A stretch of DNA of 64,000 bases from Clostridium amylolyticum (GCF_900142075.1 NZ_FQZO01000010.1:62001-126000), one strand, 5' to 3'; shown: positions 17,558 through 26,284, numbered from the stretch's first letter. Numbers and translations: made by a program. The notes: generated from the letters alone by a model not told the origin.

Positions 17558-18022
17558 GTGTTAGGTGAGGAATATAGATTGTGTTATGCAGAAATGGATG
17601 ATATAGACTCCTGGATTAAAATGATTGATATTGTTAGAGACAATTTTCCAGGGTTAGAAACAGCCGAGGAGTTGGAAGGGTATAAGCAAACTGTTATTAA
17701 AAATATAAAAAGAAAAACTGCTGTTTGTGCAAAATATGAGGGGGATGTTGTTGGAGCTATGATATTTTCTTTCAATTCTAAATGGCTTTCCTGTATGGCA
17801 GTTCATCCTAGTCATCGTAGGAAAGGAATAGCATCTGCAATGATAGAAAAAATGTTATCATTATTTCCTAATGAAGTAGATATAACAGTTACAACATTTA
17901 GAGAAGATGATATAAAAGGAATTGCGCCCAGGGCACTATATAAGAAATATGGATTTGAGGAAGATGAACTTGTGACTGAATTTGATTATCCCAATCAGAA
18001 ATTTGTCTTACATAGAAAGTAA
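17558..18022 (+). CDS. GNAT family N-acetyltransferase
   Basis: 154 residues. Motif A: CMAVHPSHRRKGIASAMIEKML, followed by ALYKKYGFEEDEL. GTG 17558 is chosen because GGGAGGGG lies 4-11 bases upstream; ATG 17540 would put that signal inside the gene. The start of a pair of GNATs, with the next 24 bases downstream. Confidence 0.83.
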   Translation: MLGEEYRLCYAEMDDIDSWIKMIDIVRDNFPGLETAEELEGYKQTVIKNIKRKTAVCAKYEGDVVGAMIFSFNSKWLSCMAVHPSHRRKGIASAMIEKMLSLFPNEVDITVTTFREDDIKGIAPRALYKKYGFEEDELVTEFDYPNQKFVLHRK

Positions 18023-18046
18023 GCGTAGAAAAAGGAGGTACTTCTT

Positions 18047-18535
18047 ATGATAAACATAAGACCTATTCAAGAATCTGATAAAGAATTTTTATGGGACATG
18101 CTATTTGAAATGATTTATTTCCCAGAAGGAGCTGAAAAGCCTAATAAAGAAGAGTTATTAAAAAATCCGGATATTTATAAATATTTAAATGATTTTGGTC
18201 TTAGAAAAACAGACTCAGGTTTCGTTGCTGAAAATGAAAATAATCAGTTAGTTGGAGCGGCATGGTTTAGACTATTCCATGGTGGTAATAAAGGCTACGG
18301 ATATATTAGCGATGATATTCCTGAATTATCAATCGCTATAGTGAAAGAATATAGAGGAAAGGGCTTTGGAAGTGATTTGCTAAAAGCTTTGATAGAAAAA
18401 GCAAGAAAAGATGGATATCCATCAATTTCTCTAAGTGTAGATCCCAATAATGCCGCTTATGGATTATATGTAAGAGAAGGATTTAAAAAAGTAGGAATTG
18501 TTGATACTTCTTGGACAATGAAATTAGATTTGTAA
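18047..18535 (+). CDS. GNAT family N-acetyltransferase
   Basis: 162 residues. Motif A SIAIVKEYRGKGFGSDLLKAL near 105-125, then GLYVREGFKKVG. AAAGGAGGTACTTCTT precedes ATG 18047. It lies 24 bases after another GNAT and may be co-transcribed. Confidence 0.85.
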   Translation: MINIRPIQESDKEFLWDMLFEMIYFPEGAEKPNKEELLKNPDIYKYLNDFGLRKTDSGFVAENENNQLVGAAWFRLFHGGNKGYGYISDDIPELSIAIVKEYRGKGFGSDLLKALIEKARKDGYPSISLSVDPNNAAYGLYVREGFKKVGIVDTSWTMKLDL

Positions 18536-18673
18536 ATCATGTTCTGTTAACAAGTACGGAATATAGATTTATATAGGTATATTCCATATTTTTAACAATA
18601 TTATTTTTTTAGTTAAAATAATAAGCGATGATATATTATGTGAGAAATATTTTAATTTAAGGGGAGAGAGTTT

Positions 18674-19543
18674 ATGAAAAAAATAGATTTACATATGCAT
18701 TCAAACTTTAGTGATGATGGTGAATTAACTCCGCAAGAAATAATAGATAAAGCTATTAATAATAATATGGATATTATTTCAATCACAGACCATAATTCCA
18801 TAAAATCTAATGCTATTGCATTAGATTATGTCAAAGACAAAAAAATAAAATATATACCTGGCATAGAGATTGATTGCCAATATAATGGATTAAATCTTCA
18901 TCTTTTGGGCTATAATTTTGATTTTACAAAAGAGTGTTTTTCAGAGTTAGAAGAAAAAATTATAAATGAAGAAAAGCAGGCAGGATTAGAAAGGATGAAA
19001 AAAATAAAAGAAATAACGAAGCTGTATTTAGACGAAGTTGAAGTATTAAAAAGAGCTAATAATGGTATAGTAACCGGTGAGGTAATAGGAGAAGTACTGC
19101 TTGAAGATATAAGAAATAAAGATTCACAGCTTCTTAAACCTTATAGAGAAGGCGGATCAAGAAGTGATATGCCTTATGTAAATTTCTATTGGGATTATTT
19201 TTCTCAAGGTAAGCCAGCTTATGTTCATATAGAATTCATTGCATTATCAGAAGCCATAAAGATGATTAAAGATAATGACGGAATAGCTATAATAGCTCAT
19301 CCCGGCAATAATTTAAAACATAATTTAAATATTATAGATGGCTTAATATCTGAGGGAATAGATGGAATCGAGGTTTTCAGCCAATATCATAGTAAAGATG
19401 ATATTGAATTCTTTTATAATAAATGCATAAAATATAATTTACTTATATCCTGTGGTACGGATTTTCATGGGAAAAACAAACCTAATATTGACATAGGGAA
19501 GTTTGAAATTGAATTTGATTCAAATAAAATAGTATTTAGCTAA
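18674..19543 (+). CDS. PHP domain phosphoesterase
   Basis: 289-residue protein of the YciV/TrpH (3',5'-nucleoside bisphosphate phosphatase) type. Metal ligands appear in order: DLHMHSNFSDDGEL (N-terminal HxH), SITDHNS, GIEIDCQYN, AIIAHPGNN and CGTDFHG. AAGGGGAGAG precedes ATG 18674. Closest annotated activity is hydrolysis of pAp-like nucleotides. Confidence 0.87.
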   Translation: MKKIDLHMHSNFSDDGELTPQEIIDKAINNNMDIISITDHNSIKSNAIALDYVKDKKIKYIPGIEIDCQYNGLNLHLLGYNFDFTKECFSELEEKIINEEKQAGLERMKKIKEITKLYLDEVEVLKRANNGIVTGEVIGEVLLEDIRNKDSQLLKPYREGGSRSDMPYVNFYWDYFSQGKPAYVHIEFIALSEAIKMIKDNDGIAIIAHPGNNLKHNLNIIDGLISEGIDGIEVFSQYHSKDDIEFFYNKCIKYNLLISCGTDFHGKNKPNIDIGKFEIEFDSNKIVFS

Positions 19544-19583
19544 TAAAAAATCATGGGAACTTAATGAAACAGCCAGCATTAGG

Positions 19584-20243
19584 ATGTTGAATATTGCAAT
19601 AGAAGAACAGAAAACAGCTATTTTGGCTATTTGGAAGGAAATTAATACTATGTTTTCAGATGTAGAGATTAAATTAAAGAAAAGAAATAAAATTCTATTT
19701 TCTCGTGACAGTGAATGCTTACAAGAGTTGATAAGGTTAATTCAATTACAAAATCATCGAACACTTGTGATGTGGGCATTGGATTGTGCAAAAGTGCCTT
19801 TGAAAGAATTTGAAGAAAAGTACCCAAATGAACGTCGACCTAGAATCTGTTTAGAGCTTTGTGAGGCTTGGGCAAGAGGCAGAATCAAAATGCCTATAGC
19901 AAAACGGGCTATTTTAGATTCACATGCAGTGGCAAAAGAAATTGATGACAGCGAATATGGCGCCTTGTGTCACGCAATTGGACATGCTGGAGCTGCTGTG
20001 CATGTAGAAACACACGCTTTGGGGCTGCCTATCTACGAATTAACAGCAATGGTGTTAAAATACGGAAAGAATAATTTTCAAAAACCAGTGAGTGAAAAGA
20101 TAAATTACTATTATAACCGCATGCTTTACTGGCAAGAAAATACCGATAAACTTGGACTTGATTGGGCAGGCTTTCTATTGGATAATACCAAACCCAATAA
20201 AGAAAGATTATTAGACGAAAAACGAAAATTAAAGCAGCAATGA
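19584..20243 (+). CDS. Imm5-like immunity family protein
   Basis: 219 residues with a helical core: MWALDCAKVPLKEFEEKYP, then RPRICLELCEAWARGRIKMP, then ALCHAIGHAGAAVHVETHAL. These are hallmarks of proteins annotated as putative immunity proteins (Imm5-like). No cognate polymorphic toxin is next to it, so it may be an orphan or have another role. The start ATG 19584 has only a weak AGGA upstream. Confidence 0.7.
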   Translation: MLNIAIEEQKTAILAIWKEINTMFSDVEIKLKKRNKILFSRDSECLQELIRLIQLQNHRTLVMWALDCAKVPLKEFEEKYPNERRPRICLELCEAWARGRIKMPIAKRAILDSHAVAKEIDDSEYGALCHAIGHAGAAVHVETHALGLPIYELTAMVLKYGKNNFQKPVSEKINYYYNRMLYWQENTDKLGLDWAGFLLDNTKPNKERLLDEKRKLKQQ

Positions 20244-20346
20244 TTATTGAAATGAAAGAATTACATGTACAGAAACTAATTTTTTAGTATTTAAAATTTT
20301 AAATCTAAATAGTTTTCAAAAATAATATCCTCTTATCTATATAATT

Positions 20347-20376
20347 GCAATCATTTTATATGATTGCTTTTTTTTT
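20347..20376 (+). terminator. Rho-independent terminator
   Basis: Perfect stem GCAATCA (20347-20353) / TGATTGC (20361-20367), 7-base loop and nine Ts. It closes the transcript of the Imm5-like gene just before the CsoR promoter. Confidence 0.88.
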
Positions 20377-20377
20377 A

Positions 20378-20428
20378 TTGAAAATAATAGCAGAAGTGAT
20401 ATACTATTTATATCCCCTATGGGGGGAT
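20378..20428 (+). promoter_or_regulatory. Promoter with CsoR-type operator
   Basis: TTGAAA (20378-20383), 16-base spacer, TATACT (20400-20405), followed at once by the G-tract inverted repeat ATCCCCTATGGGGGGAT (20412-20428). C4/G6 tracts around a short AT centre are the operator type of the CsoR/RcnR/FrmR family. The operator covers the likely transcription start, which fits autorepression. Confidence 0.72.
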
Positions 20429-20445
20429 GTGAAGGGAGAGTTAAT

Positions 20446-20727
20446 ATGTGCCAAGAATATAAGCATGAACATCAAGATACTAAAAAAATAATAGATAGAA
20501 TGTCTAGAGCCATCGGACATATGGAATCAATTAAAAGAATGATTGAAGAGGGGAGAGATTGCAGTGAGGTTTTGATTCAGCTTTCTGCAGTTCGCTCAGC
20601 AATTAATAATATTGGCAAAATCGTTTTACAAGATCATATTAATAATTGTGTAGTAGATGCAGTGGAAACAGGAGATAAAGTTGTGCTAGAGAATTTAAAC
20701 AAAGCAGTAGATAAGTTCTTAAAGTAA
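20446..20727 (+). CDS. CsoR/DUF156-family metal-sensing repressor
   Basis: 93-residue all-helical repressor. The C39-H64-C68 triad (RDCSEV, QDHINNC) matches the Cu(I) site of CsoR, and the N-terminal Cys2, His7 and His9 could add a ligand as in RcnR. GAAGGGAGAG fits ATG 20446. A matching operator lies just upstream, and an EamA transporter follows 13 bases downstream. The inducer (copper, other metal or a thiol-reactive compound) is not certain. Confidence 0.82.
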   Translation: MCQEYKHEHQDTKKIIDRMSRAIGHMESIKRMIEEGRDCSEVLIQLSAVRSAINNIGKIVLQDHINNCVVDAVETGDKVVLENLNKAVDKFLK

Positions 20728-20740
20728 ATAGGGGTGCATC

Positions 20741-21619
20741 ATGTTAAAAGAAAAACATAATTCGGCAATACTTTTGGCAATTCTTGCTGCTGCTTTATAT
20801 GCAATTAGTTCACCGGTTTCCAAAATACTTTTAAATAAAGTATCGCCAACCATGATGGCAGCACTTTTATATCTTGGTGCAGGAATTGGAATGTCTATAA
20901 TAGGCTTTTATAGAAAGAAAACTGGTAAGATAAAAGAGGAAATGAAAATTACAAAAAAAGAGCTGCCTTATACGGTTGGGATGGTGGTTTTAGATATATT
21001 AGCCCCTATTTTTCTTATGATAGGCTTAACCATGACAACTCCTGCAAATGTGTCTCTACTTAATAACTTTGAAATTGTTGCCACTTCATTAATTGCACTT
21101 TTCATTTTCAAGGAAGTAATAAGTAAAAGATTATGGATTGCTATTATATTGATTACAATTGCCAGTATTGTTCTTTCAATTGAAGATGCTAGCAGTTTCT
21201 CTTTTTCTCTTGGTTCTATTTTTGTTCTATTTGCATCTGTTTGTTGGGGACTTGAAAATAACTGTACCAGAATGTTGTCAGTAAAAGATCCATTACAGGT
21301 TGTAGTCATTAAAGGTTTTGGCTCAGGGGTTGGATCATTACTAATATCTTTTATTCTGAAAGAGACATCGACTGAGGTGTTTTATATATTTGCTACACTT
21401 TTATTGGGATTTGTTGCTTATGGGTTAAGCATATATTTTTATGTTTATGCACAACGAGAACTGGGGGCAGCTAAAACCAGTGCATATTATGCCATTGCCC
21501 CATTCATTGGTGTAGTGCTTTCGTTTATTATTATCTCTGATATACCTACCATTTCATTTATTGCTACGTTACTAATTATGATAGTTGGAACTTATTTTGC
21601 TTCAACGGATAATAAATAA
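20741..21619 (+). CDS. EamA/DMT superfamily transporter
   Basis: 292 residues with ten predicted transmembrane helices in two five-helix EamA halves; the internal repeat is visible as ALYAISSPVSKILLNK and VCWGLENNCTRML. It exports metabolites or amino-acid-like compounds in this family. It is in the same transcription unit as the CsoR-like repressor. The repressor would therefore control it, which is unusual as CsoR usually controls copper ATPases. Confidence 0.83.
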   Translation: MLKEKHNSAILLAILAAALYAISSPVSKILLNKVSPTMMAALLYLGAGIGMSIIGFYRKKTGKIKEEMKITKKELPYTVGMVVLDILAPIFLMIGLTMTTPANVSLLNNFEIVATSLIALFIFKEVISKRLWIAIILITIASIVLSIEDASSFSFSLGSIFVLFASVCWGLENNCTRMLSVKDPLQVVVIKGFGSGVGSLLISFILKETSTEVFYIFATLLLGFVAYGLSIYFYVYAQRELGAAKTSAYYAIAPFIGVVLSFIIISDIPTISFIATLLIMIVGTYFASTDNK

Positions 21620-21654
21620 AAAGATTATTAATATAAATTAGTTAATAGGATTAT

Positions 21655-21785
21655 AAGACATGTAGAGGGCTGTACTAAATGTATCTTTAGTATGGTCCTT
21701 TTTATAACATTATTGTTGAAAATATATGTAATATAACCAAAATTAGTATATAATAAAAGTAAAATACTTCTGAAAAATATTGTAA
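21655..21785 (+). repeat. Dispersed intergenic repeat, copy 3
   Basis: Stem AGGGCTGTACTAAA / TTTAGTATGGTCCT (about 21668-21702), in which TAC replaces TGC of copies 1 and 2 and pairs fully with GTA. Tail TTGTTGAAAATATATGTAATATAACC and AGTATATAATAAAAGTAAAATAC follows. It lies between the EamA gene and an AAC(6')-like GNAT. Confidence 0.8.
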
Positions 21786-21846
21786 AGTAAAGAGAAGTAA
21801 AATTATTTTATTATAGTTTATATAGACATTTGGAAGGTGATAAGTA

Positions 21847-22290
21847 ATGATAAAACAAGCATCCGTGGATGATGTCAAAATAGTTGCAGAATTGGCCATA
21901 TTATTATGGGAAGACAATGAAATTGATGATTTAGAAAATGAAATAAAAGAATATATTGCTTTAAATAAAGGAATAATTTTCATTTGCTTTGAGGATTCTA
22001 TGCCCGTGGGTTTTGCACAGTGTAATTTAAGACATGATTATGTTGAGGGAACAGAAAGCAGTCCTGTTGGATATTTGGAAGGTATCTTTATAAAAAAAGA
22101 GTATCGTAATAAAGGATTTGCAAAGAAGCTATTGTCCCAATGCGAGCACTGGGCAAAAATACAAGGATGTAATGAATTTGCAAGTGATTGCGAGTTAAAT
22201 AATACAGATAGCTTGAATTTTCATTTACAAGTTGGATTTGAGGAAGCGAATAGAATAATATGCTTTAAGAAAAAGATATGCACATATTGA
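21847..22290 (+). CDS. GNAT acetyltransferase, AAC(6')-I-like
   Basis: 147 residues strongly patterned like aminoglycoside 6'-N-acetyltransferases: LRHDYVEGTESSPVGYLEG, FIKKEYRNKGFAKKLL, CEHWAKIQGCNEFASDCEL and GFEEANRIICFKK. This is more specific than for the other GNATs in the window, but resistance is not proven by sequence. GGAAGGTGATAAGTA precedes ATG 21847. Confidence 0.82.
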   Translation: MIKQASVDDVKIVAELAILLWEDNEIDDLENEIKEYIALNKGIIFICFEDSMPVGFAQCNLRHDYVEGTESSPVGYLEGIFIKKEYRNKGFAKKLLSQCEHWAKIQGCNEFASDCELNNTDSLNFHLQVGFEEANRIICFKKKICTY

Positions 22291-22307
22291 TTATTAAATT
22301 GTAGGGT

Positions 22308-22820
22308 GTGAATATATTGACTAGAACTATTACATTAGCTGATGGAAGAAATTTAGAAGTAGAGTGCCTAAGCTGTGCAATTACAAGTGGATTAATAGAG
22401 CCAACAGGTGGAGTTATAGCAGAGACAAAATATTTTCATGTACATCAAGATGTAGCTTATCCAATACCTGGTCTGGTTATTTTGGCTTCGAAGCGGCATT
22501 TTTATTGCATGGATGAACTAACTATTGAAGAACGATTAGAATATATTGAGTTGATATATAGGATTAGAGAAGCACAGAGAAAAATACTTGGAATTGAAAA
22601 GGTGTACTATTTTTATAATGAAGACACAACACATCATTTTCATTTATGGTTGGTTCCCAGGTATGAATGGATGTATGAATTTGGTAAATCTGTTGAGTCG
22701 CTAAGACCAGTATTATTACATGCACGAAATAATTTAAATAATAAAGACAATATGAAGCGAGTAATTGACGCAATTACTAATTTGCGAGAGGAATTAAGAG
22801 GGATTGAAACTGAGTTTTGA
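22308..22820 (+). CDS. HIT-family hydrolase-like protein
   Basis: 170 residues with a histidine triad-type motif HHFHLWLVPR near 107-116 and a CLSCAI pair near the N-terminus that could bind metal. HIT enzymes cleave nucleotide phosphoramidates, dinucleotides or transfer nucleotidyl groups. The start is GTG 22308 or TTG 22317, depending on how GTAGGGTG is used. Confidence 0.76.
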   Translation: MNILTRTITLADGRNLEVECLSCAITSGLIEPTGGVIAETKYFHVHQDVAYPIPGLVILASKRHFYCMDELTIEERLEYIELIYRIREAQRKILGIEKVYYFYNEDTTHHFHLWLVPRYEWMYEFGKSVESLRPVLLHARNNLNNKDNMKRVIDAITNLREELRGIETEF

Positions 22821-22842
22821 TTGTAAAGAAGGAGGAAATCTT

Positions 22843-23016
22843 ATGGATTATGTTAAGTATGTTTTAAATATCTTAGCTGTTTTATTTATAGTCATAGTAA
22901 TTACTAAAGTTTGGATGGTAATTGCAAACTATATAAGTGAACAATTTGGGATTGGAAAGTTTTTCTGTAAGCTTATTATGAAAGTAAAAAAACGTAGAAC
23001 TGGCATAAAGTCATAA
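22843..23016 (+). CDS. Small membrane protein, 57 residues
   Basis: One long hydrophobic helix (about 8-28) and a basic C-terminal tail (MKVKKRRTGIKS). AGAAGGAGGAAATC precedes ATG 22843, 22 bases after the HIT gene. No family recognised. Confidence 0.62.
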   Translation: MDYVKYVLNILAVLFIVIVITKVWMVIANYISEQFGIGKFFCKLIMKVKKRRTGIKS

Positions 23017-23061
23017 GCATATAATTGAAGATTTCCTATTATAAGAAAGAGGTAATGTAGC

Positions 23062-23727
23062 ATGAATAATAAAAATATGATATTTGATTTTGATGGTACA
23101 CTTGCAGATTCTAAACAATGCAGTGTTCTAGCTACACAACAAGCTTTTAGTGAATTTGGTTTAGTAGAGCCAAGCCCAGAGCTAATTGAACATTATATGG
23201 GGATACCCATTGAAGTGTCTTTTAAAGAAATGGCAGAAATAGAGTTTACAGAGGAGTCATTTCAAGAACTGCTTATTAACTTTAGAAAAGCGTATAAGGA
23301 ACATGAAAATGATGCTCTGTCTGTTTTTCCCTATATTCCAAAAGTGCTGGAAAGACTAGTGGAAGATGGTAAACAGCTTTATGTTGTATCCAGTAAAAAA
23401 TCTGACGTACTACTACGTAATCTACAAACGCTGAAAATAGACACATACTTTAAAGATATTATTGGATCTGATAAGGTATCGCATTATAAACCACATCCAG
23501 CAGGCATTTTAAAGATAATGGAGCTATATGAATTAAATCATGAAGAAACGGTTATGATAGGTGATGCTATTTTCGACTTACAGATGGCAAAAGCAGCTGG
23601 AGTGAATTCTTGTGGGGTGACCTGGGGAAGTCACAGCAAGGAAAAACTACAAGAAGAGAATCCAACTTTTTTAGTAGATGATGTCAAACAATTACTAGAA
23701 CTTGAGATGCATTATTATAGTGCATAA
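23062..23727 (+). CDS. HAD-family phosphatase (Gph/PGP-like)
   Basis: 221 residues of the HAD subfamily I phosphatases. Motif I DFDGTLADS (9-17), motif II VVSSKK, motif III lysine in SHYKPHP, motif IV GDAIFDLQMAKAAG. This order and the GVTWG strand resemble phosphoglycolate phosphatase or pyrophosphatase PpaX. The substrate is not fixed by sequence. Confidence 0.87.
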   Translation: MNNKNMIFDFDGTLADSKQCSVLATQQAFSEFGLVEPSPELIEHYMGIPIEVSFKEMAEIEFTEESFQELLINFRKAYKEHENDALSVFPYIPKVLERLVEDGKQLYVVSSKKSDVLLRNLQTLKIDTYFKDIIGSDKVSHYKPHPAGILKIMELYELNHEETVMIGDAIFDLQMAKAAGVNSCGVTWGSHSKEKLQEENPTFLVDDVKQLLELEMHYYSA

Positions 23728-23799
23728 GAAAAATAAATTTCATTGCTACTTGTGAGATTATATATTAAGAAGGATTTTTAATAAAAGGGAGAAGGGGAT

Positions 23800-24276
23800 A
23801 TGAAAAAGTCTGCTATTATATACTTAATTTTAATGGCATTAATATTAGGCGGCATTTATAATGCTAACAATGGTGTATTTAAGATAGATAAAAGTAAAAT
23901 AAGTACTGTTCTATATGTTTATGAAACAGATAAAAATAAGATGAGTCAATTTAATATGACTAATAATTTGAGCAGAGAAGACATAAATTCTATGGTAGAA
24001 AGCATGAACAATGGCGTTCTAAAACCGGATAAGAATAAAACAGGTAAACAAACATTAGAACATATAGAGATGCTAGCTTTAGGAGATAGATGGTTTAGTA
24101 TATACAAGCAGGATGATGGCAAATTTACTGTAATGTATCAAAGTTATGGGTCTAATTCAGAAAATAGTGAGAAGCAGATTACCATTGATTCAGAAGTATT
24201 GAAAAGTTACTTTGCTGAATTTAGGAAACTGTCTAAAAACTTAAAGCCCATTTCAACTTGGGATATAAAAAAGTAA
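23800..24276 (+). CDS. Membrane-anchored or secreted protein, unknown
   Basis: 158 residues. A single N-terminal hydrophobic segment (about 5-22) without a lipobox cysteine suggests a signal anchor. The remainder is a soluble, charged domain. GGGAGAAGGGG precedes ATG 23800 and a clear terminator follows. It lies next to the peptide/ABC locus but does not share the locus leader. Confidence 0.6.
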   Translation: MKKSAIIYLILMALILGGIYNANNGVFKIDKSKISTVLYVYETDKNKMSQFNMTNNLSREDINSMVESMNNGVLKPDKNKTGKQTLEHIEMLALGDRWFSIYKQDDGKFTVMYQSYGSNSENSEKQITIDSEVLKSYFAEFRKLSKNLKPISTWDIKK

Positions 24277-24297
24277 GTCTTGTTTTTTATGTATTCA

Positions 24298-24331
24298 CGG
24301 CACATTTGAATAAATGTGTCGTTTTTTGTTT
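24298..24331 (+). terminator. Rho-independent terminator
   Basis: Stem CGGCACATTT (24298-24307) / AAATGTGTCG (24312-24321) with one G-U pair, GAAT loop, then TTTTTTGTTTT. Confidence 0.85.
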
Positions 24332-24335
24332 TGTC

Positions 24336-24505
24336 AAAATGACAAGTTATGACAGAAATAACATATTTATAATGATAAGATTATATATAATAAGCTTTTT
24401 CAAATATTAAAGCGGTAAAGGATAGTTACATGTAAATAAGAGAAACCCATAGAAAGTTGTTCTTAATAGTTAATGTGTAACTAATAGTTAAAGGAGGAGA
24501 AGAAG
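24336..24505 (+). promoter_or_regulatory. Shared leader region, copy A
   Basis: Aligned by eye to leaders B (25667-25844) and C (30050-30226). Common blocks are AATGACA-GTTAT-ACA, AATAACATATTT, an AAGCTT near the centre (mutated from the palindrome), and TTCTTAATAGTTAA before the ribosome binding site. In this copy it drives a truncated permease rather than a secreted peptide. Confidence 0.6.
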
Positions 24506-25275
24506 TTGAGAACTATTTATAGAAATATAAAGAACTCTACAGGACTAATAATAATTTTTACCACAATTTTTATGTTTTTTACTTTAGTAGCCACGGCTAT
24601 ATTATCTCAAAAGCAATTTAACGAAAACATTGATAGCTTCTTATCTAAAAACTACAGAAGTATATTTATAAATGACCTTAATCCGGAAAATCTTGAAACA
24701 ATTTTTAAGGAACTGTCGAAAAATAAAGGGGCCATAATTTTAGCTAATGATGTATATAATGAAAGTTCAAAATTAACTGCTAAGTGGGTATATTTTAATG
24801 ATAAATTATTTGGTACCCCACCAAAAATGAAAAGTGGAAGATTTTTTAATAGAGAGGACTTTAAATCTAATAATCCTGTAGCCGTTATAGGAGAAAGTTA
24901 TTTAAATGAAACCTATGAAGAAAAGGGAGACAAGTATATAAAAATTAATTTACTAGTACTAATATTATTTTATTTAGGTATCTGTTATTGCGCTACACCT
25001 AACAATAGGAATGATATTGGTGGGGTGGGCAAAATGGAAGTACAATAAATAGTAAATCAGCTAGAGTTAAAGCAGATAGGGAATTTAAAAAAGCAAGACT
25101 AAAGTTATTACTAAAAAACTTAGAATCAAAAGAAGATTTACACTATAAAGTTATTGCTCCAAATAATGAAATAATATTAGAAGGTGTGGTAAAAGGAGAT
25201 TGGACTATAGAATTTGAAAAGAGTGACAATGTTTTATATAAGTATAGATATGAGTTGAAATTTACAAATAGGTAA
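24506..25275 (+). pseudogene. Deleted and fused copy of the ABC operon (permease N-terminus joined to accessory protein)
   Basis: From TTG 24506 the first 150 residues or so match the permease at 26340 nearly residue for residue (RTIYRNIKNSTGLIIIFTTI). The frame then passes, near 24945, into a TM segment and the NRNDIGGV motif of the accessory protein at 29321. A frameshift after GGVGK (about 25030) puts the rest in another frame up to TAA about 25273-25275, with about 16 residues missing before DWTIEF. An internal deletion of some 2.6 kb relative to the intact operon explains it. Confidence 0.82.
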
Positions 25276-25666
25276 CAACTATAATTTAAATTTATATAAT
25301 ACTAGAAGGACTCCATATTATAGTATTCACCAATGATGGGGGGGATTATGTATATACGTAAATAGCAATAAAGAAAAATAATGTAAATAACCTAGTTAAT
25401 ATAATGAAGCTGTAAAATAATGGTGAGCAAATGTTTATGTGGAATTTTCAAAGGGGTTGAATGTTACCGTTGAGAAGTTGAGAACATGGCTCAATGGAGT
25501 AAATATAAATGAAATTTAATGAAAGTACAATAAAAGAGTTATTAACTTCATTTCAAGAAGAAGGCCGTTATTGGATCTAAAATCACTAAACAGCGAGGAA
25601 GTTTATAACAGATTTGTTCTAGCTTATAAAATAAATTTAGATTTTGAGAAAAATGTCGGTTTTTTA
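25276..25666 (+). other. Decayed sequence without an intact gene
   Basis: About 390 bases with several short disrupted frames. Examples are KELLTSFQEEGRYWI up to a stop near 25580 and PLLDLKSLNSEEVYNRFVLA in another frame. A similar KELL-like scrap lies at about 29890, so both may come from the same lost gene. I do not recognise it. Confidence 0.45.
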
Positions 25667-25844
25667 TTTTTTTTAATGACAGGTTATAACAAAAATAACA
25701 TATTTGTAGTGGTAACATATATATAACAAGCTTGTTACATGAATTTTTAGTTGTTAACTAAATTGTTACATGCAATTTGGACAAACTAATAGAGAATTAT
25801 TCTTAATGGTTAAATCCAAGTTAATATTTAGAAGGAGGGTTTTT
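25667..25844 (+). promoter_or_regulatory. Shared leader region, copy B, with AACAAGCTTGTT palindrome
   Basis: Holds AATGACAGGTTATAACA, AATAACATATTT, the perfect 12-bp palindrome AACAAGCTTGTT at 25725-25736, and TTCTTAATGGTTAA...GTTAATATTTAGAAGGAGG before the peptide start. The palindrome is repeated in leader C. I infer an operator; the cognate regulator is not in the locus. Confidence 0.68.
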
Positions 25845-26174
25845 ATGAGAAAATTAAAATTAATAGCATGTACACTAGCTTTAGGGCTATTATGCTCTAC
25901 TCCATTGGTTGCAAAAGCTAGCTTTACAGATAAGGGGAATAAGGCAACATTTACTTCAACTGGAGTATACGTTTTGGGGTTTACTGGTTCAAATGATGGA
26001 TATGCTGCGGTAGGAGTATATGGAGTTAAATTCGGTAAGACAAAACTTCTTATTTCTGATACTGGCACGAATTGGGCACAAACAAGTACTATTTTTGCAC
26101 CTGAATGGGAAAATCCTACTGTTTTTTGCTATCATGATTGTAGAACTGATAGTGCACGTACTGAAGTAAGATAA
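25845..26174 (+). CDS. Secreted small peptide, paralog 1
   Basis: 109 residues. Sec signal peptide: basic MRKLK, hydrophobic core, and VAKA-S cleavage at about 26/27. The mature part of some 83 residues contains FTSTGVYVLGFTGSNDGY, NWAQTSTI and CYHDCRTDS. It is paralogous to 30227-30562 over most of its length. The size, secretion and adjacent ABC transporter suggest a bacteriocin or signalling peptide; I see no double-glycine leader and only loose resemblance to lactococcin 972-type loci. Confidence 0.75.
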   Translation: MRKLKLIACTLALGLLCSTPLVAKASFTDKGNKATFTSTGVYVLGFTGSNDGYAAVGVYGVKFGKTKLLISDTGTNWAQTSTIFAPEWENPTVFCYHDCRTDSARTEVR

Positions 26175-26284
26175 AATCATAAATTAAAAAGGTGGATAAC
26201 CTCTAATACTGGATGTTCAACATATTTAATTTGTTAAACTTAAAGAATCATTCTTGATAAAGTTGCAAGACAATATAATGTTAG

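Noticed and set aside
1..24276. Integron cassette array
   Set aside because: No integrase gene, no attC-like sites with the required inverted core sites; the hairpin repeat lies at only a few gene borders.
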